A DNA stretch of 40,709 nt from an uncultured Lachnospiraceae bacterium (GTDB lineage Bacteria > Bacillota > Clostridia > Lachnospirales > Lachnospiraceae). The notes under the pieces are model-generated. The model worked only from the letters and a program-made list of their open reading frames with translations. It made no database searches and was not told the DNA's origin. A program made the position numbers and the translations under genes. Shown here piece by piece: positions 1-8,537 of this stretch (position 1 is the stretch's first letter; each line of letters opens with the position of its first letter). The stretch lies in NCBI GenBank assembly GCA_937910785.1, contig CALDLG010000131.1, positions 1-40,709 of the forward strand. Reading direction: 5' to 3'.

Positions 1-1197
1 CCTAAGTGCGGAGAAGTTTTTGTCGTGGATGAGACCGGATACGCGCAGATTGTAAAGCAGGTCCGGGACAGAGAATTCGAAAAAGAGCTTGCGCAGCGCG
101 AAAAAGATTTTGAAGAGATGAAAGAGAGCGAATTGAAGCTCGCAAGGATGGAACAGAAGGACGCCTATGATAAAATGCTCCTGGCAAAGGATGCCGAGCT
201 TTTTGAGAAGGAGAAGGCGATTGAACAGCTGAAAGCGCAGATTTCCGGAAACGAAACGGAGAAAAGGCTGGCGATCAGCGAAGCCGTCAGCCGGAAAGAA
301 AAAGAGCTTTCCGAGAAAGTAACGGAGATCACGGAGTTAAAAAGCCAGTTATCGACCAAAGCGGTGGAAAGCGAGTTAAAAGAACAGTCTTTGCAGAAGC
401 AATATGAGGAAAAGCTGAAACTCAAAGACGAGCAGATTGAATATTATAAGGATTTCAAGGCGCGCCAGTCTACGAAGATGATTGGGGAAAGTCTGGAGCA
501 GCATTGCCTGAATCAGTTCAATTCGCTGAGAATGACCGCCTTTCCCAATGCTTATTTTGAGAAAGACAATGATGCGCGGACCGGCAGCAAGGGCGATTTC
601 ATTTTCCGGGAGTCAGTAGATGGGACAGAGTTTATTTCTATAATGTTCGAAATGAAAAATGAAATGGATGAAACCGCTACCAAACATAAAAACGAGGATT
701 TTCTGAAAGAACTCGACAAAGACAGGCGCGAAAAGAAGTGTGAATATGCAGTGTTGGTTTCGCTGCTTGAGATTGATAATGAATTTTATAATATCGGAAT
801 CGTGGATGTTTCCTACAAATATGAAAAAATGTACGTTATCCGCCCTCAGTTTTTTATTCCGATGATTTCGCTGCTTCGCAATGCGGCGTTGAATTCCCTG
901 GAGTACCGGCAGGAGCTTGAGGCGGCAAGACATCAGCAGGTGGATATTCTTCATTTTGAAGAAAATATGAATGCCTTTAAAGAAGGATTTGCGCGCAACT
1001 ACAGAATTGCAAGCGAAAAATTTAATACGGCTATCGACGAGATCGATAAGACCATATCCCATTTACAAAAAACGAAGGAGGCGCTCCTGTCTTCTGAAAA
1101 TAATCTGCGTCTGGCCAACAGCAAGGCGGAGGATCTGAGTATAAAGAAACTGACCAGAAATGCGCCGACTGTGAAAGCGATGTTTGAGCAAAGCTGA
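1..1197 (+). CDS. DUF2130 domain protein, 5' end cut by window edge
   Basis: Reading frame 1 is open from the first base, and its first residues are P-K-C-G-E-V-F, the end of a CPxCG zinc-ribbon motif typical of the DUF2130 N-terminus. The gene therefore starts upstream of the window; the GTG at 25 is not the true start. Roughly residues 15-155 of the visible part are a highly charged Lys/Glu coiled coil. A globular domain follows, with G-D-F-I-F and M-F-E-M-K-N-E stretches (around 590-660) that resemble a nuclease-like core, though I cannot assign catalysis. DUF2130 proteins have no established biochemical role that I know of. The C-terminus is another coiled coil ending in a Lys-rich tail. 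The last 40 bases are duplicated just downstream. It lies 129 bases before the RelA/SpoT-domain gene on the same strand and may belong to the same unit. Confidence 0.85.
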   Translation, partial: PKCGEVFVVDETGYAQIVKQVRDREFEKELAQREKDFEEMKESELKLARMEQKDAYDKMLLAKDAELFEKEKAIEQLKAQISGNETEKRLAISEAVSRKEKELSEKVTEITELKSQLSTKAVESELKEQSLQKQYEEKLKLKDEQIEYYKDFKARQSTKMIGESLEQHCLNQFNSLRMTAFPNAYFEKDNDARTGSKGDFIFRESVDGTEFISIMFEMKNEMDETATKHKNEDFLKELDKDRREKKCEYAVLVSLLEIDNEFYNIGIVDVSYKYEKMYVIRPQFFIPMISLLRNAALNSLEYRQELEAARHQQVDILHFEENMNAFKEGFARNYRIASEKFNTAIDEIDKTISHLQKTKEALLSSENNLRLANSKAEDLSIKKLTRNAPTVKAMFEQS

Positions 1198-1238
1198 GAA
1201 TGCATCGACTGTGAAAGCGATGTCTGAATAAAGCGGAA
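1159..1238 (+). repeat. Degenerate 40-bp tandem duplication at the 3' end of the DUF2130 gene
   Basis: Bases 1159-1198 and 1199-1238 align without gaps at 33 of 40 positions, sharing the core GACTGTGAAAGCGATGT. The first copy encodes the last residues and stop of the DUF2130 protein; the second lies in the spacer and would encode the same tail out of the gene. This is directly visible. The likely cause is a small tandem duplication that has since drifted. Confidence 0.8.
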
Positions 1239-1326
1239 CAACCGGAAATGATGACCGGATGTTGAAATCGGATCTGTATGTATCCGGCACAGGAAAGAGC
1301 CTGATATTCAGTCAATGGAGGAAGCT

Positions 1327-2928
1327 ATGGCAAAAGTACCAAAAGAAAAAGCGGACAGGAGCCGCATGGATAAGATTGGAAGGCTTACGGAAGAGGCAAC
1401 GGTATATCTTGAGAGGAATGAAGGACGATATAAAGAAATTCTGAGCGATATCGTTCTGACACTGGAGCAGTTGTCCGCCGGAGATGGCCGGACCGTGCAG
1501 GGAAGGGTGAAGAGCGCGAAAAGTCTGCGGGAAAAGATTCTTCGTAAGGGATATTATACAAAATACGATAAGGGTGAGGATATCATCGATGAACTGCCGG
1601 ACCTGATCGGCGTCCGGATACAATGCCTTTTGAACCGGGACGAGCGGAGGGCTTATGAGAACCTGTGGGATAAAAAGACGAAACAGGATGCCGCAGGATA
1701 TGCCATTTATCGGACAAAGAGGGGTTCTGAGATAGCGCTGCTTCTGAGGAACCAGCCGGAAAAACAGAAAAACGGAAATGATATTTACCGCATTGAGGGG
1801 AAATATTATCCTGATTCCACTCAGAACAACGCCGTCCATTTTGAATTACAGATCAAATCCATGGTTCATCTGTTTTGGGGAGAACTGGAGCATTCGATGT
1901 TTTATAAAAATTATGACAGTTTTGTTTCCCAGAAAGTTCTGGCGCAGAGCATGGATAATATTCTGGCTGAGCTGGAGCTGATCGATAAGGAAATGGATGG
2001 ACTTAAAAACCACTTTTCCCGCAGCAGGGCGGACCGTATTAATGAGTTTAAGAGTGTTTGTATTTCCGTAATTCAAAATGAGTATCAGGATAAATTTGAT
2101 AAATTATATGGTTGCCAGATCGATCTGCGGCCGGCTTACTGGCTGATCGTTCAGATGAATTTTAACCGGATTCTTATGGAAGAAGATGCGGCCCTGAGAT
2201 TGAGCAAAATGATTCAGCAGTGCAAAAAGATGAATCTGGAAGAGGCGCAGAGGATGGCACAGGAGAAACTGGAGATCGGCCGTATCAGCCCGGAGAATAA
2301 AAGCTGCGCGGAGTGGCTGGATGAGCTGATAAAGCGGAATATATACTGGGAAGCCTTTTTCTGCATCTATTCCACCATAAAGCAGGAGGATGAATTTCAT
2401 TATGGAGACTGGGTGGGCGATATCGCGATGCGCTTACAACGTCTGGTTATTTTGAATGAATTTACGGAGGATTTTACGGTGGAGGATTCTGCGGCGGAAG
2501 AGTTTAAACAGAAGATTTTGCTGGCATTGATCCTTGGTTCGGGCGGAAAACCTGAATATTTCATGGATGAGAGGAGACTCCATTTTCTCCAGGAGAAAAT
2601 TTCGGAAGCTTTGCGGGGCAGTGTTTTTGAAAAATATGTGAAGGGCTGTGGACAGGAGCAATTCAATCACAAAGAAGCTTTGGAAAGTGTTTTCCTCTGG
2701 ACGGGATGTCTGATTGATTTCCATGTAAACGGATGCTTCGTATATAAAAAGATGGAAGAATTGAAAATGTGTATGGATAAAGAAAATATTTTTCCCGCGG
2801 ATATCGAATGGGAACAGACGCTGGAAAGCTTCTGCGGAGCTGAGCGCCTGACAGGGCAGGCGGCGGAAAAGCTTTATCAGAAATTGTGCGTTTGGGAATC
2901 GGAGGGAAAGGAGAGTGATTATCAATGA
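1327..2928 (+). CDS. RelA/SpoT-domain protein (ppGpp synthetase-like)
   Basis: 533 residues. Residues about 50-215 resemble the RelA/SpoT nucleotidyltransferase domain: a basic K-S-L-R-E-K-I-L-R-K-G-Y segment, then D-L-I-G-V-R-I with the metal-binding Asp, and F-E-L-Q-I-K-S-M with the second acidic residue, followed by F-W-G-E-L-E-H-S-M-F-Y-K. The usual G-Y-x-S-x-H guanine-stacking loop is not recognisable, so substrate use may differ from classic (p)ppGpp synthetases; some small alarmone synthetases instead modify tRNA or make other alarmones (family knowledge). There is no HD hydrolase and no TGS/ACT domain. The remaining 300 residues are helical and unassigned. I chose ATG 1327 because GGAGG at 1317-1321 sits 5 bases upstream; ATG 1315 would have no site. 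The stop overlaps the next start as ATGA, implying translational coupling with the DGQHR protein. Confidence 0.8.
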   Translation: MAKVPKEKADRSRMDKIGRLTEEATVYLERNEGRYKEILSDIVLTLEQLSAGDGRTVQGRVKSAKSLREKILRKGYYTKYDKGEDIIDELPDLIGVRIQCLLNRDERRAYENLWDKKTKQDAAGYAIYRTKRGSEIALLLRNQPEKQKNGNDIYRIEGKYYPDSTQNNAVHFELQIKSMVHLFWGELEHSMFYKNYDSFVSQKVLAQSMDNILAELELIDKEMDGLKNHFSRSRADRINEFKSVCISVIQNEYQDKFDKLYGCQIDLRPAYWLIVQMNFNRILMEEDAALRLSKMIQQCKKMNLEEAQRMAQEKLEIGRISPENKSCAEWLDELIKRNIYWEAFFCIYSTIKQEDEFHYGDWVGDIAMRLQRLVILNEFTEDFTVEDSAAEEFKQKILLALILGSGGKPEYFMDERRLHFLQEKISEALRGSVFEKYVKGCGQEQFNHKEALESVFLWTGCLIDFHVNGCFVYKKMEELKMCMDKENIFPADIEWEQTLESFCGAERLTGQAAEKLYQKLCVWESEGKESDYQ

Positions 2929-4070
2929 AAATAGATCATGCAATCAGAGTCAGACAGGGATGTTATACGATGTTTCTTTTCAGACTTTCCACAGAAGAAC
3001 TTCTTTCCAATTATACGATAGCAAGCTATGATTCCGTGAAGGAGACCGGTTATCAGAGACCGCCGGTGGAATCTCATTATAAGAAAATTGCCAGATACCT
3101 CGTTGCAGCGGATTCCGGGCAGATTCTGCCGATGGCGATTATTGCGGCGGCGACGGAGGCGGATATCGAATATCGGGAGGGAGAGGGCGCACTGACGATC
3201 AAAGACAGACTTCGAATCGTTGACGGACAGCATCGGATTAAAGCGATTGAATATTTGAAGGATGCGAAAGACCTGCGGTTCCGGGAAAAATATGACGAGC
3301 TTGCCAAAGATTATGAGTTTCCGATGATTCTGCTATTATCGGATGAGGTTGACAGCGAACTGGAAATCGATACTTTTATAAATATCAACAGCAAAGGAAA
3401 AAAAGTAAGCATCAATCTGGCCAAGGAGCTTCGGGAGAAAAAAATGCGGGCTGACCTGGAAAAACACAAGATTGAGTTGAATGCGGAATGTTATGAAAAT
3501 CTCGCAACGCAGACCGTAAAGCTTTTGGCTCATAATGAGAATTCCATCTGGCATGAGCGCATTCAGATGGGAGACGAGCTGGGATTTCAGAAGCCGGTAT
3601 CCATAGGAACCTTTGCCAAATCCCTGAAAAGAATTACCGGACAGGTTGCAAATGTGGTAGTGAATGGCGAAAGGTTTATTGCGGAAGATGAAGCGGGAAA
3701 AACAGCAAGGCTGACGGCCCATGCGGTCGAGCAATTATGGAAAACGGTGCAGGAACGCTGGCCGGAGTGTTTTAAAGAACAGAAGAAATACAATCTTCTG
3801 CGGGGATTTGGCGTATCCGTTATGCACCGCCTGTTCGAGCAGTGTATGAAGGAACGACGGCCTGCCAACGAGCAGGAGATATCTCAGGATGCACAAAAGA
3901 TGCTTCAGGCGGCGCAGGAGAATTTTGCAGAGTATATCAAAAACGCCGGGATTGAGGCCGAAGACTGGATGACCGGCGGTGCGTTTACCGGATTTTCTTC
4001 CGAGCAGGGATATGGCATTATAGTAGATCTTCTGCGGGGGGAGAAAACATGGAGTGACTTGGATGATTAG
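2925..4070 (+). CDS. DGQHR domain protein (DndB-like)
   Basis: 381 residues with the hallmark V-D-G-Q-H-R-I-K-A motif at about residues 99-107, preceded by a region with R-P-P-V-E-S-H-Y-K-K-I and followed by T-F-I-N-I-N-S-K-G-K-K-V. This order (repetitive P-loop-free ParB-like core, DGQHR, then I-N-x-x-G) is that of the DGQHR/DndB family. DndB regulates DNA phosphorothioation, and relatives occur in 7-deazaguanine DNA modification clusters (established for those systems). Here there is no dndA/C/D/E neighbour in view; instead the gene is coupled by a 4-bp ATGA overlap to a RelA/SpoT-domain protein. A regulatory or nucleotide-binding role is inferred only. A strong terminator follows the stop by 7 bases, so this is the last gene of its transcript. 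Confidence 0.8.
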   Translation: MKIDHAIRVRQGCYTMFLFRLSTEELLSNYTIASYDSVKETGYQRPPVESHYKKIARYLVAADSGQILPMAIIAAATEADIEYREGEGALTIKDRLRIVDGQHRIKAIEYLKDAKDLRFREKYDELAKDYEFPMILLLSDEVDSELEIDTFININSKGKKVSINLAKELREKKMRADLEKHKIELNAECYENLATQTVKLLAHNENSIWHERIQMGDELGFQKPVSIGTFAKSLKRITGQVANVVVNGERFIAEDEAGKTARLTAHAVEQLWKTVQERWPECFKEQKKYNLLRGFGVSVMHRLFEQCMKERRPANEQEISQDAQKMLQAAQENFAEYIKNAGIEAEDWMTGGAFTGFSSEQGYGIIVDLLRGEKTWSDLDD

Positions 4071-4077
4071 TGTGCTG

Positions 4078-4124
4078 AGATTTTCTCAGGCATCCGGAAA
4101 GACGTGGCCTGAGAAAATCTTTTC
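4078..4124 (+). terminator. Rho-independent terminator after the DGQHR gene
   Basis: Perfect 14-bp arms, AGATTTTCTCAGGC at 4078-4091 and its complement at 4107-4120, with a 15-base loop and a short T run. It separates the RelA/SpoT-DGQHR unit from the Nudix gene. Confidence 0.85.
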
Positions 4125-4178
4125 TACCTTGGAGATACGTCCCAAACAGGAAATGATAAATGCTGAGGAAAGTGGAAT

Positions 4179-4589
4179 ATGATGAAGACTGTAAGGGTAG
4201 TGGCGGCAGTTATTTGTGACGATATGAAGGCGCCTTCCCGTATATTTGCAACGGCAAAAGGATACGGTGAATTTAAAGGGCAGTGGGAATTCCCGGGCGG
4301 AAAAATTGAGAAGGGAGAAGCCCCGAAGGAGGCTCTTGTCCGGGAAATCAGGGAGGAATTGGATACGGAGATTGAGATCGGAAGTTTCATTGATACCATT
4401 GAATACGATTATCCGGCATTTCATCTTTCGATGGATTGTTTTTGGGCAAAAGTGAGGGAAGGAGAGCTGATTCTCAAAGAGGCGGAGGCCGCCAGATGGC
4501 TGACCAGAGGAGAGCTGTATGAGGTACGGTGGCTTCCGGCGGATTTACCGTTAATCGCATTGATTGAAAAGGGAATGAGGGAGCTTTGA
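4179..4589 (+). CDS. Nudix hydrolase (MutT-like nucleotide pyrophosphohydrolase)
   Basis: 136 residues, the usual length of MutT-type enzymes. The Nudix box is visible at about residues 37-60 as G-x5-E-x7-R-E-I-R-E-E-L, with the metal-binding Glu residues present; the Gly near the end of the consensus is Asp here. The pattern G-G-K-I-E-K-G-E and the later F-H-L-S-M-D-C-F-W match the family that hydrolyses (oxidised or modified) (deoxy)nucleoside triphosphates to monophosphate and PPi. Substrate cannot be told from sequence; 8-oxo-dGTP or 5-methyl-dCTP-like substrates are possible. A GAGG at 4165-4168 serves ATG 4179. It follows a terminator, so it is probably transcribed separately. Confidence 0.9.
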   Translation: MMKTVRVVAAVICDDMKAPSRIFATAKGYGEFKGQWEFPGGKIEKGEAPKEALVREIREELDTEIEIGSFIDTIEYDYPAFHLSMDCFWAKVREGELILKEAEAARWLTRGELYEVRWLPADLPLIALIEKGMREL

Positions 4590-4648
4590 TTTGGAGGAAA
4601 ATTTAGACAAGGTAATAAATCTGTCAGGCTCATGGATGGGAGTAAGCT

Positions 4649-4843
4649 ATGAATAATGAAAAAATAGGGTATCTTTTTGCCGCCTGCATATTTTCTTTAC
4701 TTACTGTAGGGCATGCCGTAATTATAGTAGTTGATTTTTATTATGGATATACACCGAACTATCTGGTTGGATTGCATATAATAGCTACGATTCTTTTCTT
4801 AGCAGCAGCGATTGTCAATTTTAAACGTTATAGAAAACGATAA
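4649..4843 (+). CDS. Small two-segment membrane protein, unknown
   Basis: 64 residues. Two hydrophobic segments, about 8-28 and 38-57, are joined by a short aromatic loop, and the tail is basic (K-R-Y-R-K-R), so the C-terminus is expected in the cytoplasm. A GGGAG lies 6-7 bases before the ATG. I do not recognise the family. Size, the membrane pattern and the ribosome binding site support a real gene; no partner is evident. Confidence 0.55.
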   Translation: MNNEKIGYLFAACIFSLLTVGHAVIIVVDFYYGYTPNYLVGLHIIATILFLAAAIVNFKRYRKR

Positions 4844-4949
4844 GTCTGCCTTTCATCCCAAAATGTTAAAGAACAGATAGTTTGTTTTTTAGTCGGGTTC
4901 AGGTGTCAAAAGGTGCGCTAAATAAACTGTAAAGGCAGATTGCACAAAA

Positions 4950-5191
4950 TATTCGCGCCGCTGTCTTGTGCAGGAATATGAGATTGGCGGGTAAAACGTA
5001 CCTTATGGTGCATGGCGGAATGGAGCCTTTTGAGCCATACACCTACTGTCTGCGAACAGGGGAATTCGGGAACAATAATTCGCCGAAATAATCATATTGC
5101 CATTGATTGTGGATGTGTATATGGGTACAATCCTGGCGTGCTGTGCCTGGAAACCGGAGAAGAATTTTATGGAAAAGGCAGGTTGTTTTAG
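4950..5191 (+). pseudogene. Remnant of a PPP-family metallophosphatase
   Basis: Two frames together spell the C-terminal half of a serine/threonine-phosphatase-like protein. The first (around 4981-5070) reads Y-L-M-V-H-G-G-M-E-P-F-E-P, including the His of the family's H-G motif. A one-base shift near 5070-5090 moves to a frame reading R-N-N-H-I-A-I-D-C-G-C-V-Y-G and then L-C-L-E-T-G-E-E-F-Y, ending at TAG 5189-5191. No start or N-terminal D-x-H-G metal motif remains upstream. The gene is truncated and frameshifted and is dead. Confidence 0.7.
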
Positions 5192-5200
5192 CCGGCAGCA

Positions 5201-6925
5201 TCAGACAATTTTAAACTGTTGGACTTCTGCTCTCAGACTCGACGCAATTTCACCATTTTCAACCATTTCCAAATTAATGGCATTCATCTCGGAAACAAGT
5301 GTATGAATGTTTCCTGCTACGTTGGTTATACCGCTCGCACTCTCATCAACTGCTTTTGTAATGCCGTTAATTGACTCGGCAATTCGACTGACCGTTTCGG
5401 CAATCTCTGCCGAATGACGCGCATACTCTGTCATTTCGGCATCAACATACGCTGCGTCATCGAGGTACTGTTTTCCGTTTGCAACAAAATTGTTGTAATC
5501 GTTTAAAACCGTTCCTTCCAGATAATCCGTAATCTTCTTTGAATTGTCAATCAAATCCTGCACAAGCGTTAATATCGTGCTGTTAATCTCCTGAATATTG
5601 TTTGCCGTTTTGCGGCTCGAATCTGCAAGCTGCCTGATTTCGTCTGCAACTACAGCAAACCCCTTACCCGCTTCGCCTGCTCTTGCCGCCTCAATCGACG
5701 CATTGAGCGCAAGCAGGTTTGTCTGGCTTGAAATCGAGAGGATTTCACCTGTAAGTGAACTGATTTTTTCAATTTCCTTACTGTTTTCGATTGCTGCCTT
5801 TATTTTTTCAATAATCGGCGCAACAAGCTTAATTGTACTTTTCTTATTGTCAGCTGCCGATTGTTCCAGCGTCATCGCGCGTTCTTTCATTTCATTTACA
5901 TAAACTACAAAATCATCTGTCGCGTGTTGCATTTGGTTCAGTTCATCCATTACATTTGATGCATTCTCATCCACATTCGCCACAGTAGCCGCAATCTCTT
6001 CCATAGCAGCGGAAAGCTCCTCTGTTACCGACGAGACGTCACATGCGCTGGTATTCGCATTTTTTGCTTTCTCTACCACATTTGATACAATTTTATCAAG
6101 CGAAACGGAATCCACATTCAGCTTGGCCATGACTCTTTCAAACGCTTCCATCAGGCGGTTCATATTTACGGCAAGCCTGCCAAGCTCATCATTGTTTGAA
6201 ATGGCAAGCCGCAGTGACAGATCGCCCTCTCCCTGCTCAATGCCGTTAGTAATCTCATTAATTTTTATAGTGTGTCTGCGCAGACGCAAAATCACATATT
6301 TATAAATAATGATTACGGTCAGTGCAAACATGACAACAATCATAATGGTAAGTATGAGCGACACTTTTGATGCCCATATGTATGTCAGCGACTGGTTCTT
6401 AATGACTTCTTCTATAGCTGCATCGTTATAGTTGATTGTTTCATTGATCACAGCTTCTGTTTCAATGGAGAGATCTTTCATATCATAAAGGAGAACCTCC
6501 ATTGCTTTGTCCATCTCATTATTTTCTATGTGTTCTTTGATCTGCTTTGATAAATCATAGGATCGGTTAATGCAGTTTTCGATTGCTGCCAGCCCATCCT
6601 GCGCTTCCTCGTCCGTCATATAGGTTTTCGCTTTTTTTAGCTGCTCCTGCATCTGAGAATTGCACTCTTCTATTACCGACCATAAATGCTCTTTGCTTTC
6701 ATCTCCTGGCTGAATATAAACCATCACTATCTTTTCCAGTTTATTTGTTTGAATCTTTATTTCATCCAGAGCAGAAAGGGAATGAATTCCCCTTTGCGCC
6801 AACGCATTCATATCCTTCTGCATCTGATTCATGCTGATCTTATCATAGCCTGCAATAATAAACGCTAAAATTCCCAATACACAAACAGGAATGAGAATTT
6901 TAGAACGAATGCTCATATCTTTCAT
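5201..6925 (-). CDS. Methyl-accepting chemotaxis protein
   Basis: 574 residues. A first membrane helix at about 9-28 is followed by a roughly 160-residue helical ligand-binding region (four-helix-bundle type), a second membrane helix at about 187-209, a HAMP linker to about 265, and the signalling domain. The hairpin tip is clear: S-Q-T-N-L-L-A-L-N-A-S-I-E-A-A-R-A-G-E then G-K-G-F-A-V-V-A-D-E-I. Such receptors control CheA through CheW and steer swimming. The ligand is unknown. A GGAGGT site (6932-6937) precedes the ATG. It is a single gene; the nearest neighbour is a pseudogene that converges on it. Confidence 0.95.
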   Translation of the reverse strand: MKDMSIRSKILIPVCVLGILAFIIAGYDKISMNQMQKDMNALAQRGIHSLSALDEIKIQTNKLEKIVMVYIQPGDESKEHLWSVIEECNSQMQEQLKKAKTYMTDEEAQDGLAAIENCINRSYDLSKQIKEHIENNEMDKAMEVLLYDMKDLSIETEAVINETINYNDAAIEEVIKNQSLTYIWASKVSLILTIMIVVMFALTVIIIYKYVILRLRRHTIKINEITNGIEQGEGDLSLRLAISNNDELGRLAVNMNRLMEAFERVMAKLNVDSVSLDKIVSNVVEKAKNANTSACDVSSVTEELSAAMEEIAATVANVDENASNVMDELNQMQHATDDFVVYVNEMKERAMTLEQSAADNKKSTIKLVAPIIEKIKAAIENSKEIEKISSLTGEILSISSQTNLLALNASIEAARAGEAGKGFAVVADEIRQLADSSRKTANNIQEINSTILTLVQDLIDNSKKITDYLEGTVLNDYNNFVANGKQYLDDAAYVDAEMTEYARHSAEIAETVSRIAESINGITKAVDESASGITNVAGNIHTLVSEMNAINLEMVENGEIASSLRAEVQQFKIV

Positions 6926-6952
6926 ATACTTACCTCCAAAGGTGCATTATTC

Positions 6953-6978
6953 TGATGCGGAAATTGATTCGTCATTTA
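6953..6978 (-). promoter_or_regulatory. Possible flagellar sigma-D promoter of the chemoreceptor
   Basis: On the minus strand TAAA is followed after 14 bases by CCGCATCA, loosely like the motility sigma consensus TAAA-N15-CCGATAT. The -10 match is imperfect, so this is a weak call supported mainly by the gene's function. Confidence 0.25.
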
Positions 6979-7058
6979 CCTGGTAACGTGTATTTAAATA
7001 TCCTGTGCAGATAATCCGCTCATGGTATATTAAGTGTATCATTCAAATAGGAGTATTC

Positions 7059-7220
7059 ATGGGCAGTAAGCAGGAATTGGCAGAGCGGATATATAAATAC
7101 ATAACCTATAATATCATATCGCATGCAGTCTGTTTTTGTCAACATATCAGGTCCTTGAGTTGCCGCAGTTTTATCCGCAGAAGCTGCTTACCTGCCCTGG
7201 GATTTGAGACTGATCAGTAA
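7059..7220 (+). pseudogene. Possible short or decayed gene between chemoreceptor and C45 gene
   Basis: An ATG at 7059 has a good AGGAG 6 bases upstream and begins M-G-S-K-Q-E-L-A-E-R-I-Y-K-Y-I, which looks like the N-terminus of a regulator. After about 25 residues the composition becomes implausible (many Cys, Ser, Arg) and the frame ends at 7220. It may be the stump of a lost regulator gene. The rest of 6926-7213 holds nothing else I can support. Confidence 0.25.
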
Positions 7221-8224
7221 ATAAATTTCATTCTGGTATCTTCAACAAATTTCCTGCGCGAAGGATTTCCCTCCACCCTGAATATTTTCCGGTTCTTTAT
7301 ATCATAAATGACGGACCATACTGTGTCTGCGTCCTTTTTTCTATCATACTGGCACATAAATCCATGTTTGCCCGACAAAATATCTCCTGCCAGTTCAAAA
7401 GAAAATTTGTTTTTATTTTCTCTTAGCGCATTACAGGCAACAGAATATCTTTCACTCGAATGCCAGTCATCTATGTTATGATGATTGTATGTCATCATTT
7501 CGGGAGAAACAAAACCGTTTACAGCAACAACAAAAGGATCACGCTCTGTCGGTTTGATTACCTCAACATGACTGCAATTACATTCGATAACAGCAAAGTT
7601 TCCCAAACGATCTATAACAGTCAATGTTTGCTGTGAAGCAATGGGAAGCATATTCAGATTTTTTATCGCTTCATCAACAGTCTTGCATTTTTCTAATAAA
7701 TATCGAACCAGCATACCGGAATTGAATCCCACTCCGGTAATCTTTGGATATATGAATGTAAGACCAACTGCTAAACCATATTCATTAATTCCGTCTTCCA
7801 TTTCAATAAAAGCAGTCGTATTTCCGTTAAATCCATACGCTCCATTCAGTTTATACAGGCAGTTCATATACAGCTTTTCCAGTGAAACAAGGAAATCGCT
7901 GTTCCTGCCGAAAATAAGATGGTCCCTGTCCTTAAATGCGAAACAGGTACAATGATTATTAAACTCAAAACAATACATACTTAGCAGAAACGTATAAAAA
8001 TCTTCGCAGCTGCCCTTTTGCCCTTCTGCCAATCCTCTGATTTCCTCTAAGATTTCGGGATAATATTTTTCATAAACCGGCAAGCACTCCTTCGCAAATA
8101 TTTTACGTTCTTCCGTGATATCAAAGGTAGCGTTCCAGTTTATTATTTTGCCATTTTTATATAACAGGCTTCCCCAATTATAACCTGTTTCATAATGGCT
8201 TTTTCTGAATCTTCCATGATACAT
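7214..8224 (-). CDS. C45-family peptidase / acyl-CoA:6-APA acyltransferase-like Ntn hydrolase
   Basis: 336 residues. The N-terminal third is helical, and the Ntn-hydrolase core begins at about residue 91 with N-H-C-T-C-F-A-F, where Cys92 matches the self-processing nucleophile of the family, followed by G-R-N-S-D-F (106-111). Further markers are N-E-Y-G-L-A-V-G-L, and V-A-V-N-G-F. C45 proteins cleave themselves before the Cys and then hydrolyse or transfer acyl groups on small amides; the fungal relative makes penicillin from isopenicillin N. The bacterial substrates are mostly unknown. No signal peptide, so cytoplasmic. It stands alone; the start follows a GGAGG (complement of 8228-8232). 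Confidence 0.85.
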   Translation of the reverse strand: MYHGRFRKSHYETGYNWGSLLYKNGKIINWNATFDITEERKIFAKECLPVYEKYYPEILEEIRGLAEGQKGSCEDFYTFLLSMYCFEFNNHCTCFAFKDRDHLIFGRNSDFLVSLEKLYMNCLYKLNGAYGFNGNTTAFIEMEDGINEYGLAVGLTFIYPKITGVGFNSGMLVRYLLEKCKTVDEAIKNLNMLPIASQQTLTVIDRLGNFAVIECNCSHVEVIKPTERDPFVVAVNGFVSPEMMTYNHHNIDDWHSSERYSVACNALRENKNKFSFELAGDILSGKHGFMCQYDRKKDADTVWSVIYDIKNRKIFRVEGNPSRRKFVEDTRMKFIY

Positions 8225-8403
8225 TTTTTTGTTCCTCCTCGTATTTTTTGAGCAGGCGCCGTCTCTGATTAAATGCTAGCAAAATAAAAAATTTATGTCA
8301 ATGAAATATGAATCCGGGTGGATCGAATGCCGGATGGGAACCGGAGAGACTGTGTTTCCGTCCGCGCCTTCGGTCATCCCGGAATCCGGTTACGAAAATA
8401 GGG

Positions 8404-8432
8404 TTGACAATATTCGTAAATGAGCTTATCAT
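8404..8432 (+). promoter_or_regulatory. Sigma-A promoter of the XRE gene
   Basis: TTGACA at 8404-8409 and TATCAT at 8427-8432 are separated by exactly 17 bases. This is a strong match, placing the transcript start near 8440, about 55 bases before the leader ORF. Confidence 0.75.
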
Positions 8433-8495
8433 CCTATGAAAAGGCGAACTTGCAATCCTCTGATCTGGGATTTGAGATTAATCATGGAGGTTTGT

Positions 8496-8537
8496 ATGTT
8501 CTTCAGAAGAAAGGCGTGCGAAGGATTTGATTTATGA
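8496..8537 (+). CDS. 13-codon leader ORF coupled to the XRE gene
   Basis: ATG 8496 lies 5 bases after a perfect GGAGG (8486-8490) and encodes M-F-F-R-R-K-A-C-E-G-F-D-L. Its TGA (8535-8537) overlaps the XRE start ATG (8534) as ATGA. The XRE gene itself has only a weak site, so its translation may depend on ribosomes finishing this leader. It could alternatively be a chance ORF. Confidence 0.5.
   Translation: MFFRRKACEGFDL

Noticed and set aside
2434..2943. Long minus-strand ORF opposite the RelA/SpoT-domain gene
   Set aside because: Shadow of the real gene; low-complexity Phe/Leu-rich sequence without a start site or family pattern.
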